Of a stretch of DNA of 64,000 nucleotides, positions 45,700 to 59,400 are shown piece after piece; position 1 is the stretch's first letter; every line of letters starts with the position of its first letter. The DNA is from Spirometra erinaceieuropaei (lineage: Eukaryota; Platyhelminthes; Cestoda; Diphyllobothriidea; Diphyllobothriidae), in contig CACRXP010000236.1 of assembly GCA_902702965.1 (NCBI GenBank), positions 158,907-222,906 on the forward strand, written 5' to 3'. Made by a program: the position numbers and the translations under genes. Under the pieces are notes generated by a model. The model saw nothing but the letters and a program-made list of their open reading frames with translations. It did not search any database and had not been told where the DNA came from.

Positions 45700-46215
45700 T
45701 TGAAGCTATCACGGTGCGCTAAAAGCCGTGGCTTGGAAGGTTGCCAACTGACGGGGTACCTTGGACCTCCTCCATTACTGGAGGCGGTCTGAGAGTCAGG
45801 CTGCAATGGCTCCTTTTTAATGTGGCCTTTATGGCATTCCCACCACAGTGTGGGATCCGAGCCAGGCGTTGGCGGCACGCCCAGGTGCGGCTTCCGCCGT
45901 GCCAGCCTCCAAATCTATGTTGTGTTGGTTGAAATCCTGGTTATTGTTGTGTGGACCAGGGGGTGTGGTGGAACGCCAAGGTGAGGATCCGTCCGAGCCA
46001 TCCACCTGCGGCCTCCCTCGTCTCCGGTCTTCTTGACTCTGTCTTGACACCGGGCCCAGGCGGGGGAGGAGGAGAGAGTGTAGGTAGATGCTACGCAAGT
46101 CTACTGGCACTATAAACCCCTGCGTAAGTCACCGTCCCTGCTCCCACCGCTGCTGCAGCTGTGGGGCACACGGTGGACATCGTCGAAATCGACGGTCGAA
46201 CTGTCACTCCATTAT
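45700..46215 (-). repeat. GC-rich interspersed repeat (family D)
   Basis: Collinear with 25400-25885. Shared blocks are gtggaccagggggtgtgg, gaacgccaaggtg, ccggtcttcttgactctgtc, gatgctacgcaagtctac, cacggtggacatcgtcga and cggtcgaactgtc. The left portion (45735-45840) also echoes minus-strand sequence near 6890-6960 (ggcgaccctccaa-like), suggesting the family is linked to retrotransposon ends. Confidence 0.7.
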
Positions 46216-49200
46216 CGATTGCTCCTTGCAGTGTGACTAACAAGGAAACCTCTAGGCTAGGCCTCAGAGGGGAAACAGGGCTACTCATTTCGTATCCTGA
46301 AATTAAAATAAACCGAGGAACTCCCCCTCCCCCTCCGAGTGACTTTAAATGCTGGCCAAAACGTCCGCGAGATTACCTGTTGCTGGCTCAGATAGAAGAA
46401 CATTAGACTCGGAGGTCAACTGATGAGAATTTAGGTCTTTCCACATGGCTTTGGGTACGAACAACTAATGACGGCATAGGAGCTAGTATTCCTTTCACTT
46501 TTTCCTAAACTTCCAGAATATAGAGAATATTCAGGGGCGCTCAATTAACTAGACTTCCTATACTCATGTCGGTGGAGACGTGAAAGGCTGGGATAGGCTT
46601 CTCCCTCCAAACGCTGGCGACCAATTAATATTGACGTTTAAAACTAACTTACACAGTAGCATCATTTAAAATGGTAGCTGGTTACTGGCAATCTGTGGGC
46701 AATTGAAGACGCACATAGACAATGTTCCAGATTTTCTTGAAGCAAATTTTAACGTGTACATAGAAGGGCTAAGTGCAGCTGTTTACATACTCAAAAAAAT
46801 CCACATACTAAGATTCTAAGGCTTCTTTGTGTGTTTTTTTTCGTGTTTACTGTCAAGTAGAAGGCGATGACTGTTTGTTCAATCATTCACGGTATGCTAA
46901 TCTTATACAACACTGAAATAAGGGGTGTGTCCTCCACATCGAGTTACGTTCTCGACAAACCCCGAAAGCACTTAAAGAAGAAGCATTGATATTTTACTGA
47001 CCAAACTTTCAGCCGGACACTATTACACAAACATCTACCGCCATCCACTTTCTGAACATCCCTTCCCCAATTGCGCAAGCAACCAGCTGCCATAGAAGTG
47101 ATCTCCATCATGGGTTAGAAACGGAGTGACCACAATGTCCACCAGCCGCCCGACTACAGCAGGCTTAATTTTCTGTGGCTCTTCCTCGGCTGCAGCAAAT
47201 TTGTAGACCCAGTTTTGCCTCCTCTGTGCTGATTTACTAGCTGGTGGTTGACTGCTTTATGTTCTCCCCACCGAAGCACTCACTTGGCGTTTCCCCAGCC
47301 AAATGCCCTTGACGCCAGCCCCTTTAGGCGGATGCCCAAGTCTCCCCTACCCCCCCCCATTCTCCTCCTCCTCCGCCTCCTGGTCCCTCGTCTTCTTCTT
47401 CTTCTCCCCCTTCAACCCCCAAGCGTTTGCTCAACAGGAGAGTTGCGTGGCGATGTCGAACGGAGGGCGCCTAAACTCTCAATGGCCGGGGTCAAAGAGT
47501 TTTGGGGGAATAATGCTTTTTGTTAGCGAAACGGTGGGGGGAGGGGAGGGAAGTGGGAGGATTCATTTCTCAAGCAATTACCGAACGAGTAGTCCCCTTT
47601 CGCACCCTTTTTGCTCCGCACCCCTCCTTCACCCCAATCCACCACTCATTTGCCTTTCTTCTTATTGTGTTCACCTGCAAGGCACTCTCTCTTGGTGGGT
47701 TTGGTCGCTTAAGTGAAACAGGAACAAAAGACGGAAAATGTGTGGAAGTGTATTTTGAACCACCAACGGCAGGCGGAATTTAAATGGGCTTCTAAGAATT
47801 CCTAGGGATGAAATGAAGCGCCAACTCTCCTCTTTTCCTCTCCTCACATCCTTTCAAGCAGCGTCTCTACAATCCGGAGGATTTACCTTGGGGTTTAAAT
47901 ACCAAAGGGACGAAAACGGTAAAAAGTAAAGTCTCAGATGTGGCTTCCCGTTCCTATTTAAGTCAAACTTTTAGGTAACACAAGTGCGGTAGGTCAACAA
48001 CTCCGGACGCATCTTGTAAATGAAAGCCTTCTATGCCAGCCAGACGATTAATTAGCATTGACTACTTTGGTTCAGTGAGCATCCACTTACGGATGCGCCT
48101 TATTTCGAAATCCAAAAACACTACCGGTGTTAGATTGTAAATTACAAACAACCTTTCGAGCCCAATGTAGGAAAATTCGTCCTAGCCGCGCACTTACGTC
48201 ACTGCACTGAGTCCCAACAAAGTTGCCGCAATATGCTTATATGTGTGGAGCCTGTTTTCCCATGCCTCCGTGTACAGTCACTCGCTCGCTTGATATTGGG
48301 TCTTTCATAACTTCTGCATGGAAAAATCACCTACTGAAGGTCCCTATTTAAGTGAATAAGAGCAAATGCATGGCTAATGCTCCCGTTGCAGGGCTTCATT
48401 TCCCTGGAAAAATAAAACCAGTTTCTCGTAGCATTCTGCTTTCGTAGATCATCTGAAATATTAGTGCAAGTATTACTGGTTTACTATTCTCGGTCTTCTT
48501 GGTCAAAGTAGCCAAGCAAACTGTTCCCTCCAGAAGACGAACATCAGTAAAGCATGCAAGACAAGGCTGGTTTAAATCGCATGCATTGTATTTATTCAAC
48601 TTCCATTTGCGCAGAGACGTTGTTTCTGCCAAAACAACATTTCGATGCTGATGCTGTTGGTTACGGCAGGGAAAATCTACTACCCTTATTAACGCACATT
48701 TTGAAGCAGCGCACCTACAAGAACAAAGTTTCGCTACATTTAACGAGTCACTTTCGTTTTTTGGTGAGTTATTTAGCATTTGATATACTCGGGTCGTCCG
48801 GCGGGGCCTGAATATACTATAAAATCAGTAAAATGAAAATTAAAAGATGTGTTCATGCCTGGAATTTCATTTAACTAAGTCCTTTATACCTCCAAGCAGG
48901 ACGGTACGGGCCACAAGAAAAGATTAATTGTTTGACATTATCATAGGACTGGGGAACTAATACGGCTGCCCATATCCGCTGAACTTTGTGAGACTTGCAG
49001 TGACTCTCCACAAGCCTTGAAAGAAAGCATAGCGCTGACTTTATTGAACATACACACCAAGTATCCTGGAAGCCTTAGGAGCATGGAAATATTGGGAAAT
49101 ACGCAAAGTATCCATGAATATATTTAGCTTTATCCTAATCTTGCATATAAGCTGGATCCCACAATCAGTAGGTATCCTCCCTTCAGGTCTAAAACTGGGA

Positions 49201-49756
49201 CTAGACTAAGCTTTCTGTAAAATGAGACTCACAGTGAACCTTCACGCTTTGGAGTGCGGGAAGCGGCCGACACAAAGGTCAGTATCCTGCCGCGAACGGA
49301 ATGCACTGAGATACTTTGCATTCTTTGTATAACTGTGGGTTAATTCAGGCAATAGTTTTCCAACAAAAGTCCTTTTTTGAGACTTCATATGTGTGATCTG
49401 TTTAATTTCTGACATTGTGACCCAGACGTTGGCCACCCCAAGCAGTTAGGCGTTTTAAAGAGCACAAGCTCTTAAAATGTTGATTATGTAGGGCTCAGTT
49501 TTTTACTAGGCATTGTTCTCAGCGTCTGGCTGGTATTCTACGGACGGCGACAGAATGGAAATAAGTGTGTAGTCACAGCGCTTTCAGGTGTCTAATCCGT
49601 ATACCTGGAATATTAGGAGCCAAAAGGCCAGTAATGAAGGCACCCATCAGATATCTCCAGAGGTTCCACGCTACCTACTGAAGCAAATTAAGTTCTAAAT
49701 CCCCCAAGCCTACAACTGTATGATTTTTACCTTGCAGCCACAGAACCGCGGGGCTA
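46216..49756. other. No gene recognised; pyrimidine-rich patch at 47340-47420
   Basis: A C/T-rich patch (tcctcctcctccgcctcctg and cttcttcttcttctcccc) is the only marked composition feature. Two opposing frames at 48396-48811 (127 and 85 codons) carry no recognised motif, and splice context is not convincing. The rest shows no repeats shared with other parts of the window. Confidence 0.35.
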
Positions 49757-50014
49757 AGATGTGGTTATGCAACCCCAAATGATGGAAACGATGCTGTTGG
49801 GGTTGGAATTAGGGGTCAGGGGGTAGGGCAAATATTTCTCAATCATTCAATGTACAACCGCTCATTCGCGATAGCCATTCGTTTACATACAACTACTTGA
49901 CCTCGTCGCCTGTGCGTTCCCCGGCCCCACCTGTAAAAACACCCATTACCACCGGTCCCGTATTATAGGTGTCTAGGGTTTGTTTACGTTAGATGAGGCT
50001 ACATTACCACATCT
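49757..50014. mobile_element. Small TIR element with TTAGGG-like remnant
   Basis: The left end agatgtggttatgcaacccc mirrors the right end ctacattaccacatct. A short block (ggttggaattaggggtcagg) marks the telomere-like remnant. The right half is collinear with 22430-22600: caactacttgacctcgtcgc, ctgtgcg, ggccccacctg, attaccaccgg. Confidence 0.65.
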
Positions 50015-52959
50015 GACCAACGCGGGAGCACTGAACCCACGATCACAGTTTCCCTTGAAAGTCTTCTCCGATGTTAGAGATCAGCAACATACGTCCAGCC
50101 TACAAAAGCACTGATTAAATGTTTTCCGTTTCTTCTGTACACTGCGGACAATAACAGCCTGCTCCTCCAAGTTCATGCTAAGGACAGGAGGATATTGAGA
50201 GCACTGCACGCACACTCAAAAGAGATAAAAGCCCATTAACCTTCGTATGCCGTGGAAGGTCGCTTTAATTGCTTTTTCGTTTTGAGGCGATTTTATGGAT
50301 ATCTTAAAAGGAGAATACACGTAAAGTCAAAGCACTCAGTTGGAAGCATGGGATGACAGGGGTCAACATCTCAGAACACGGTTGAGAAATGGAGAGTAAT
50401 CGTGAGAAAGACATGTAGACGCAACGGTCAAACTTCGTTGTACTGCTAATAGGATAAGAGAGGCGATTCGGCGAAGCAATAACTAAGACTTCATAAAATA
50501 TGGAAGATGGGGCAGGGCTGTGATGAGAAATAACAGTGAGTGGCGTAAATTCATGAAAAAATTTCAACTGACCATAAACTGAAAAAACTGCGTAGACCGA
50601 AACTTGAATTTAAAAAACGCGATCTACACGTGCACGAAATGCCAAAAGAAATGCCGGAAGTGACATTTCATTGATTCGGAATAAAATTTCATAACTAAAA
50701 GCGGAGATGCCGAAAGCTCGAATATCTGCCCCCAATCAGTAAACTTCACGTACATAAAAGCCGTCCGCACAAATAATTGAGAATAAAAATATGGCAAGCA
50801 AAATAAAATCAAAAAAGCTTATTTGGTAACCCTCGAGCTATCCCGCTTCCAAGAACTAGCACAGCATCAGAAAGGGCAACTAGGAAACTGGTTGCTGTGC
50901 ACATACATGCTTCAAAATGCTGTTGAAACATAAATTATTTTTATTACAGTTAATTAATGCAACTGGTTTTCCAACCGACCATGAATCCTATTGAATTCCA
51001 GGGTGTCCATGCAATTTCGGTAAATTCATTGTGGTTTACAGTGTTTTGCAATGGATTATTCGAAGTTGTTTCGTTAGTTAGTTTATGTTTATCAGAACCC
51101 TTGAAATTGGAAAATTCTTAAGAACGTTCACCATTGTAGTGAGCTGCCGGAATTTCCTTCCGCGTAGATGACGTTTTCGATCATATTTGCAGACTTAGCC
51201 GGACAGGAGACCTAACTGCTAAAGGACCTGCATCCCCAAAACAGGGGCCTGCGATGAATCTAATCATGCCCAAATGAAAAAACTTCTGTAGTAAATTATC
51301 TCCTTAAACGCGCCTTCCTAGGGTATTTAGTCAATGACAACCTACTTCATTAATATTTTGTAATGTAAAGTCTGAAAAACAGTTGGAACGTTTGGCCATT
51401 TAGGCAGATCTCTGAATGATAATTATAGCCTTTTTCACCGTGGACGATAGTAACTCACTATTCTTTCTATATCTGCGCCATTTTCGTTATCACTCCTTTC
51501 TTTAATGTCCCCTTTTATGGCTGTAAATATGCATCAAAGTGAGTATGTAAATACGAAAATATTGCTCAAGCCAATATTCCCGTGCCTCTTCCGTTTCTAG
51601 ATTATATCTTAAGAGAAACGAGAAACATTTTTCCATTTGCTGATATTTAAAACGGTCAATAGCCTACATTTCCTCTCCAGGCTACTTATGGATTATTAGC
51701 ATAAGCCTATACATTCTGGGTTTCTTAAAATAAAAGATTGTAGTAGTTGTTAGTAACTTCCAGAATATACAAAATACACAGACTTCCATGTCAGTATTTC
51801 GAAAAAGAAAAGCTTACGCTGTGCCACAAAATACCATCTTTGCCCACAGTTTGCACTATCGGGTTACTGAAAATCCAAATTTCACTTTGACGGAGACTGT
51901 TTTTGCAAGTCCATCATGACTAGTTTAATGCCATCTGTTAGATGACAGCGTGCTAGTCTATGCGTATCTACTAGTCGTACCAGGTCACGCGTTGCTGTGA
52001 CTCAGTCTGACAACAGCCCCATTATGTGGGTTGTGGAGCAAGTTCAAGTGGCGGCCAAGAGTTGCTTGTTTATCTCCCCCATATTGCATCGGCCCATGGG
52101 GAGAGGGGGGAGTAGATGTCCAAGTGTCTGCAGGGAGATGAGAGCCGCCGTCGGAGCGCACGTGTGTTTGAGCATATGTCGATCAAGTGGCCGCAGGCCA
52201 GCGAGTCTGGAAATCCTCCCTGCCTTTCCGCCCGGCAGATGGCGTTTTCATGCAAGAAAAACACGTTTCTATCCGTCACGGGCGTGCTATCTGCATAATT
52301 ATGAAGATATAAGTCCGCCTCTATGCGTATGCAAGATTGTGTCAAAATCTCAGAGCAATCCGTGCGGTACTTTCGAAGATTAGAAACAAACGAACATTTC
52401 CATTTGTATGTATATAAAAATTCACAGATAGACACGTAGATATAACTATAAGGGAAAACTATGGGGCACCAATCGGACTTGCCTTCACAAGATATTTAAG
52501 GAGCTGCCTCCAATTACTCTGGGATTCTCTGTCGCGACTGGATGCAGTCAACAACTATCCCGCCTCCAACGGCGGCTAGGAGGACAATCCTGAGTTTCGC
52601 ATGCGCCAAAACCCGCCAACCGGTAGCCCTTACTTTTCTTTCACTTGGGAATCTTCCCTGATTTATGTAGTATGCCACATATACTTCCTAACTATCAGAC
52701 TGTTAGCCTTCACTGTCGTAGTATAGTTTAACTTTTTTCCTTTTTTCGTTGCTTTCCGGTTCGTTTTTACTAGTTGTTCTTATTTTTGCAGTGCACAATG
52801 CGAAGGCATTGAGTTGCGCTGAATGTTGGGCGCTTGAATTAAAATATTTCCTTGACAATTTTTGGACATTTTTTGCCTCCTTCTCAATGTTCCACAATGT
52901 CGTAAGTTTTGCTAAAGCTTTCTTCTTTTTCCAGTGCAATTGGTCTGCTTTATTTTATT
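50015..52959. other. No gene recognised
   Basis: AT-rich sequence with short frames only. Around 51997-52383 frames overlap on both strands but encode nothing I can assign. Confidence 0.35.
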
Positions 52960-52965
52960 CACAAA

Positions 52966-55515
52966 ATGCCTCACAGAAGACCACACTTTGGTCGCTGTAG
53001 TCTCCCAGCTGAAGCAGTGCGACGAGTAATTGCAAATCATAAAGTGGAAAAACTGGCATCAGCAAACCAGCGAAACAGACAAAGAATCGCTCAAATACGT
53101 GCAAAGGAAGCAGCCGAGTGTCGTGCAGTCCGACTTGAGGAAGGGCGGTTGTGAACACGGCGATCGCGTTCTGCAGCTTCAGATCCGCTTCGTACTCAAC
53201 AAAATGAACACGACAAGCTGAGAGTGGCTGGAGGACGTCAGTGGGAAACAGCAGATCAGCGTCAAACACGACTCTCTGCTAAACATTCATGCGACTACAA
53301 TCGCCTTGCATTCCGGTTCAGCCCAGCTGATGATTACTGTTTGAGCCGGCATGTTCACATTTGCGTTATGACTGAAGTGTGCCCTTATTTCAAGGCTCTG
53401 AAATTTAACGAAGACAATAAAGGAATTTGTTGCGCCGCCGTAAAAACAAAACCGTCTGAAATTCCAGAACCGACAGAGCCCTTAAAACTTGGCTTGCTGG
53501 ACAGACCGTCGAATCAAAGCATTTCCTATATAACATTAGGAAGTATAACTCATGCTTCCTAATGATGTCTTTCGGCGTACATATCATAACAGGTCAGTTC
53601 ATGCCGACTTTCAAAGTGAAAGTACAAACTTATCTTACAACCGGCTCTCTTCTTCCGCTCCTCAACGGTCAACATAAATTCCTACAAATGTACTTCTTCA
53701 ATGATGGCAACGACGAATTGAATGCTCGTTGGGGAATTTCTACCGGCAATAAATTGCCCATCGTTTCCCAGCTGCAAGAGCTGCTTTACGAAAACAACAA
53801 CTTAGTGCGTTTGTTCTACTTCACAATTGCCATGATGCCATCTGATAGACACAAGATTGTCATTCATGCTGACAAAACGCCTGCTGGACAACGTGGATGA
53901 CGAGTTAATGCTCCAACTATAGACGAATTGACAATTGTTATAGCCGGAGATCAGTTTCAACCTAGATATTTTGTTCTTCATCGGCGAAATGATCAACTGA
54001 CATTAGCTGCAGAAAATCTTTGGTGCTACAATGGCCTGCAGTATCTATTTATTTTGTGGGATGGGGCCGATGGATATCACCTCAAGGTTACGATGTTAAA
54101 TCCAGCCGGTTATGGGGAAACCCATACACAATGCAGCGGAGCGGACTATTATTCAAACCGATTAATGATTAAACAGAACGCAAACAATCTCCTTTCGAAA
54201 TGCCCTCAGCTGTTTCACCAGTATATTATGGATATGTATGCAAAAATCTAACAAGAACGCTTGCATTTCATTTGCCTGAACCAGACGAAGCTTCGCGCCT
54301 AACTATACATTCATTTGCGCGATGCGGTTGTAAACGACGGCAGTACAACGTTTGGAGACTAACGATTTTGCCATTCACAGATACTGATAGTCTACGTCAT
54401 ATGCATGAGTACGATCAAGATGTAGTCGCTCAGGTTCTTCGGTACGGACGTCCAGACCTATTCAGTACACTTACATGCAATCCCTCTTGGGGCGAAATAC
54501 AGCAGCTCTTACTTCCCGGGCAATCGCCGCTGGATAGATATGACATCGCAGCACGTGTTTTTAGACAGAAGCTGAAGTCGCTGATAAATTTCCTGGTGAA
54601 AGACGAGGTGTTTGGTTCAGTGCGCTGCTGGATGGACTCAGAGTAACGGCAAGAAACGGGACTGCCCCGCGCACATATCTTGATGTGGCACTATAACAAC
54701 ATCACGCTCAACGAAATCGACGATATAATATTCGCTGAATTACCCAATGCCGGCGTTGACAGGGATTTGCACGAAGTTATGGCGAAGAGTATGACACATG
54801 GACTTTGTGGAACACTGAATCCCGATTCCCCCTGCGTGTTAAGCGGAAAATGCTCTAAGCAATGTCCTCGAGCATTCGTATGCAATACAGTTACAGGAAA
54901 CAATGGATATCCCTTACACAGAAGACGATCAGCAGAAGACGGCGACAAATTGGCAACCATAGAAATGTGAACCGGTGATATAGAAGTACTTAACCGCTGG
55001 GCTGTTCCATATTCGTCTTTGCTTTCAAAAGAATACAAAGTGCGCATAAACGTGAAATACTGCAACTCCGTGAAATAAATTAAATGCGTTTTTAAGTACT
55101 TGAATAAATGCAGCGAAATGGCCGCTTTGGCCTGCAACCAGAGAGGGGAGAAAGAAACGCGAACATGCAAATTGATGAAATCGCACAGTATGGGGCTGGA
55201 AGACACATCAGCGGCAACGAGGCCATGTAGCGAGTTCCTTCCGCTGTTCTCCACTTAGCAGCACATTTAGAGAATGAGCAACGCGTTTGACTTACAACTG
55301 CCAATGTGTAACAGGTAGTCCTAGATGTAGATCCGCCGGCAACAACATTAACTGCTTTCTACACGTTATGCCAAAATGACGCGTTTGCGAAAACACTGCT
55401 GTATTCGGAAGTGCGTGCGCATTACACATGGAATGGGTATAGAAGATACTTCGAACGACGCCAACGAGGAGAGAGAGTCGCGGGCGACCCGGCATATTCA
55501 AAGGACCTGCGATAG
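52966..55515 (+). pseudogene. Helitron N-domain and Rep nuclease (broken)
   Basis: From ATG 52966: basic N-terminus (MPHRRPHFGR), then AFRFSPADDYCLSRHVHICV. After a frameshift come NIRKYNSCFLMMSFGVHI, FMPTFKVKVQTYLTTGSLLP, HKIVIHADKTPAGQ, VNAPTIDELTIVIAGDQFQP, NDQLTLAAENLW, LFHQYIMDMYAKI, then RYGRPDLFSTLTCNPSWGEI. The Rep HUH motif near 54662-54682 reads LPRAHIL where the family has PHAHIL, so the first His is Arg. The double-Tyr region reads FKYLNK where YVCKYVNK is usual, so the first Tyr is Phe. Downstream, SVRAHYTW-type sequence leads into helicase. The protein is catalytically dead as well as frame-broken. Confidence 0.85.
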
Positions 55516-56480
55516 GCAGACTGTAGCCGTGCATCCCAATCAGGACCAATGCTTCTTTCTTCGCATGTTTTTGTCAATGTGACGGGTATAACGTATTTTC
55601 AGCAACTGATAATTGCCAACGGCAGTATACATGCTACTTTGCGCAGTGCATATCAGGCGCTCCATTTGTTGAAAATCGACCGACACTGGGATGTAAGCAT
55701 TAGCAATAATGACGCCTGTAACACGTCCCATCAACATCAAATCCATGCATCGTTTACAGTCATATTGACCGCCTGTTCTCCTTTATCTACAACAAAAGAA
55801 TGGAAGAAATATAATTCGCACATGGCTGAAGATATCTTTCCTCGAAAACGCAAGGAAAATTCGAATGTACATTTCACAGCAGAAATCGACAACGAGGTGT
55901 TAATATTGATTGAGGATATGTGCGCAGAAATCGCGAGCAAATTTCTCAATCAGTTGAGAATACCATCCTCACACCGATCTGCTGCTGCTGCTTCGCTGGA
56001 TGTGGATTTGCGCAGTGAGCAAAACTACAACACGGTTGATCTTCTGTAGTATCTGCAATCAAACATTCCTAAGCTACCACTGAAGCAGAATGGCATTTAC
56101 GATCAAATAATACAGACTGTCGATAACGGCTTTGGAGGAATCCTCTTCGGGGATGCGCCAGGAGGGACTGGCAAACCGTTCTAATAAGACTGATTCTGGC
56201 AGCAATTCGACCCAATAATGACATAGTCTTAGCTCTTGAGTCATTCGGAATAGCTGCGACTTTGCTACACGGCGGAAGAACTGCTCATTCCGCTTTGTAA
56301 TCGCCGTTGAAAGGGCAATTTATTGAAACGCCCATGTGCAACATTTCCAAGGCATCCGACATGGGAAACTTGCTGCAGAAATGAAGACTTATTGTTCGGG
56401 ATAAAGGGGCAATGACGCACAAAAAAAGTTCAAGGCCCATGATCGATCCTTGCAAAATTTGCGTGGAAACGGCAGACTAT
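55516..56480 (+). pseudogene. Helitron C-Rep and PIF1-like helicase start (truncated)
   Basis: After a frameshift, TVAVHPNQDQCFFLRMFLS leads to a 55549-56049 frame with HMAEDIFPRKRKE, NEVLILIEDMCAEIASKFL and a stop (56047-56049). Readable sequence continues past it: NIPKLPLKQNGIYDQIIQTV and the Walker A loop DAPGGTGKP (56152-56178), with Pro where Thr is expected. A frameshift there is followed by FGIAATLLHGGRTAHSAL and MCNISKASDMG. Similarity ends near 56480, before the later helicase motifs. Confidence 0.82.
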
Positions 56481-59400
56481 TTAGAAACGCATTGCTACTG
56501 ATTTTAGGACACTTTAGGCAATCACTTATCAGAAAGTGTTTCCAACTTGAGTAATTTTGCCTCGGAAACTCCCAAATGTTTGGCGTCTTGAAAAGTTATA
56601 CAACATCTCCTACTTTGCATAAATCCTTCTGTAAAACTGAATAGCCATGGCTTAAGTCTCCGATTGGTAGGAGGCCTTTAGGCGAGGTATATTCAGTATG
56701 AACATGCCCCAGTAGGTGGAAAACTGAAAGGGGTCTTCCTTACGGCAACCCAAAGCGTGCCAAGCGCCCTTGGAATAACCCTTCCTTAATGGACTCGAAG
56801 CCGCAACAGCGACACACTGGCGAAGAAAATGTGCATATAGATACCTGAGACGTAGGAAAAAATTTAACAAAGCAAATATTTTATTAAAACAGTTCAGGTA
56901 TCATCAACCAGTTCAGTCAATTAGGGGGAGGTGTATGCCTGAATTTTAAGACCCCTATCAAAGAAAGCTAGGATGATAAGGAAAACCACACATGCAGGTT
57001 ACGCACAAATTTTTGGGATTTTCCGACATGTAAATAGATCCATTTAACGTCCTATCAGGAAGGGATTTGAAAACTCTTGTTTTGTTGAGTCAGCCTACAA
57101 GGTACACAGACCCACCCAATGCTCACAGACATAACGAACTGAAAGTTCATCCTACGGGGACTATTGCCGCTGGTACATTGCGGCTTGTTTGGTTTCCTTT
57201 AGTCCTTGTGGAGAGTATGGCAGGTGCTGGTTAAAGGGCATTATGATTCAAGACGCCGTCCATTCCTGCATTTATAAAGGTGCTTCATTTCTTTCTTTTT
57301 ACCACCAGGCCCTGCTAATGCGCTCATGAAGTCACCTATGCAGATTAAAAACAATTTCCTTTGTTTCACGCATAAGCATGAAAAAATTAATTCTCAACAC
57401 TACATTAATTTCTCGTTTTACTTTGGGAACAGATACTAAATGACAAAAGGTTAGCTACTATTAAATGCAATTAAACCTTGCTGCTTACACACTTAGAGTA
57501 GACACCATTGTTTGTAAATCAAGCCTATGAGTCTTGACTAGCCATTGTGGATTTCGAAGTCGCTAGATTTTGTTCGTCGGTGGTGTATTCCAGAGGTCGA
57601 CAGAAAAAAAATTGCCATTTTAATGACACAAAATAATTTTTTGGTTTCGCCTTTTTTCCTGCATCTTTCAATTCATTGACTTTAATACTGTAAAATGGAC
57701 ATTTATAAGTGATAATTTCGGCCTTGACAAAGACATTGAGAAAATGCGATCCGTAGGCCGCTGTCCGTTTAGTAATGTAATTTGCTTTCTTTGATTTGAT
57801 AGAAAAATTTCTGTGCAAATGTGACTAAGAATGTTTTAAGCGCATCCTTGGCATTAATTAGACGCGAAAGATCTATCTCGAAATTAGGAAAAGCAAATTA
57901 TTCTAACCTAATTGACCACAGGAAAACAATCTTTGTTCTCAAGTTTAGTTTGAACTCACATTCTTCCATAAGATAAACGTTTCATCAATAGACGTTCAAG
58001 CAAAGTGCGCTGTTTACCATATCCGATCAAATGTATGTCCGTTAGGTGTATTATATGCAGTGCTGTCGTTAGTCTTAGACTTTTATGTCTTCGTTGGGTT
58101 CCTGTAGTACACCTTCTAGTTGTGACTATATGGGAAATTCCTTAAAAGCGCACATGATGTAACTTAAACATCGGCTCACTTGAAATAAATTTGAAAATCA
58201 GCGATCTAAGGTCGTTTAACCTTATTCTGACGTATCCCGCAGACTTCCTAAAACAAATTCTGAAGTGGCATCTCACAACGCCTGCTGCAGGAACGGAGCG
58301 CGCTGACTTCGCTTGCCTTAGAGGCAGTCGCAGGTAGGAGATGCAGCATAGATACTTGGAAATACTGAGGAAGTCAGAGTGCAAATTTTCTGCTTATTAG
58401 CTGTCGGAAATCAACCATGCACCAATACTAGGCATGTATGCCTCGGTCTTGAAATGGAACTCATTTGTCCCTTAGTATTAGATCAAACGCTGTACCACTG
58501 GAGCGCTTTCTCTTTGATCTAAAAACAGGTCGGTGAAGCATCCTTTCGGGAATAATAAGCATCGCCATCTCTACCTACAGCATGATTTGAAAGCAGAACA
58601 TTTAAATTAATACATCGTGAGTAGGAGGTCATGGTTAGAACAGCGAACCACCCATACCCAAGGGTGGGTGAGGCTTCCTAATCTCCTCAGAAATTCAAAT
58701 TCTGGAAAGCCGGAGACTCACGATGAATTTAGCCCCTTGCGTCTGTGGCGTGTGACGGCAAGCAATCCGCGAAACGCGTATCTGGAATTTTAATCATTAT
58801 TTGTGTTGCTAGTATGAAGAATCGTGCGACAGTCAGTATGCCGAAAGTGGTCACTCCTTTCTTCTCTTTTTCCATCCGCTTTTTCATCCACAAAGAAAAA
58901 TAAGCTGACGTACATAAAAGTTGGCTAAGAACAAAAGTATGATCCACGCAGAGTTCATCTACAAATTTAGCATGGCAACGGAATGGCTTGAAAAAAATTA
59001 ATTTCGCTCTAAATCTTTGACCTTGGACCATCATAGGCGTGTCTTCCAGCCCTGCCCAACAATGGGCGCTTAGGACTTTAACGTCCAATTTCACCTCAGT
59101 TGCTAGTAGGGCCTAGCGTTCCGACACTGGAGTGACGGACTCACCTCTGCTGCTGTGGCCGGAAATACCCAAGGTCACACATGACGTGCTTCACTGGACC
59201 GAGTTGATTCTATAACACCCCCACGCTTCAGTTCCTTTCGACTTGCAACGGTTGAATGTCCTACTGATTCCTCCCGAAATTAAAGGGCATTTAGTGGAGC
59301 ATGCAGCCCTAGGAGGCAATCATTTTGTCCGAGGCTAGTGTTTGATAGACAATATAGACCTCAAGTAAGTGCATAAAGATACATTGAATTGGATGTGAAA

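Larger units (their letters stand above)
52960..56480 (+). mobile_element. Degenerate Helitron (Rep-helicase)
   Basis: The plus strand carries, in order, an N-terminal Arg/Ala-rich region, the Helitron-like N domain, the Rep (HUH) domain, and the start of a PIF1-like helicase. Helitrons are rolling-circle DNA transposons. At least four frameshifts (about 53520, 54330, 55515, 56178) and about ten in-frame stops are present. The helicase stops after its first motifs, near 56480. I could not delimit the 5'-TC and hairpin-CTRR termini, so the boundaries are approximate. Confidence 0.88.

Noticed and set aside
48396..48811. 127-codon minus and 85-codon plus overlapping frames
   Set aside because: No recognisable motif on either strand, both strands equally open, no convincing splice or promoter context.
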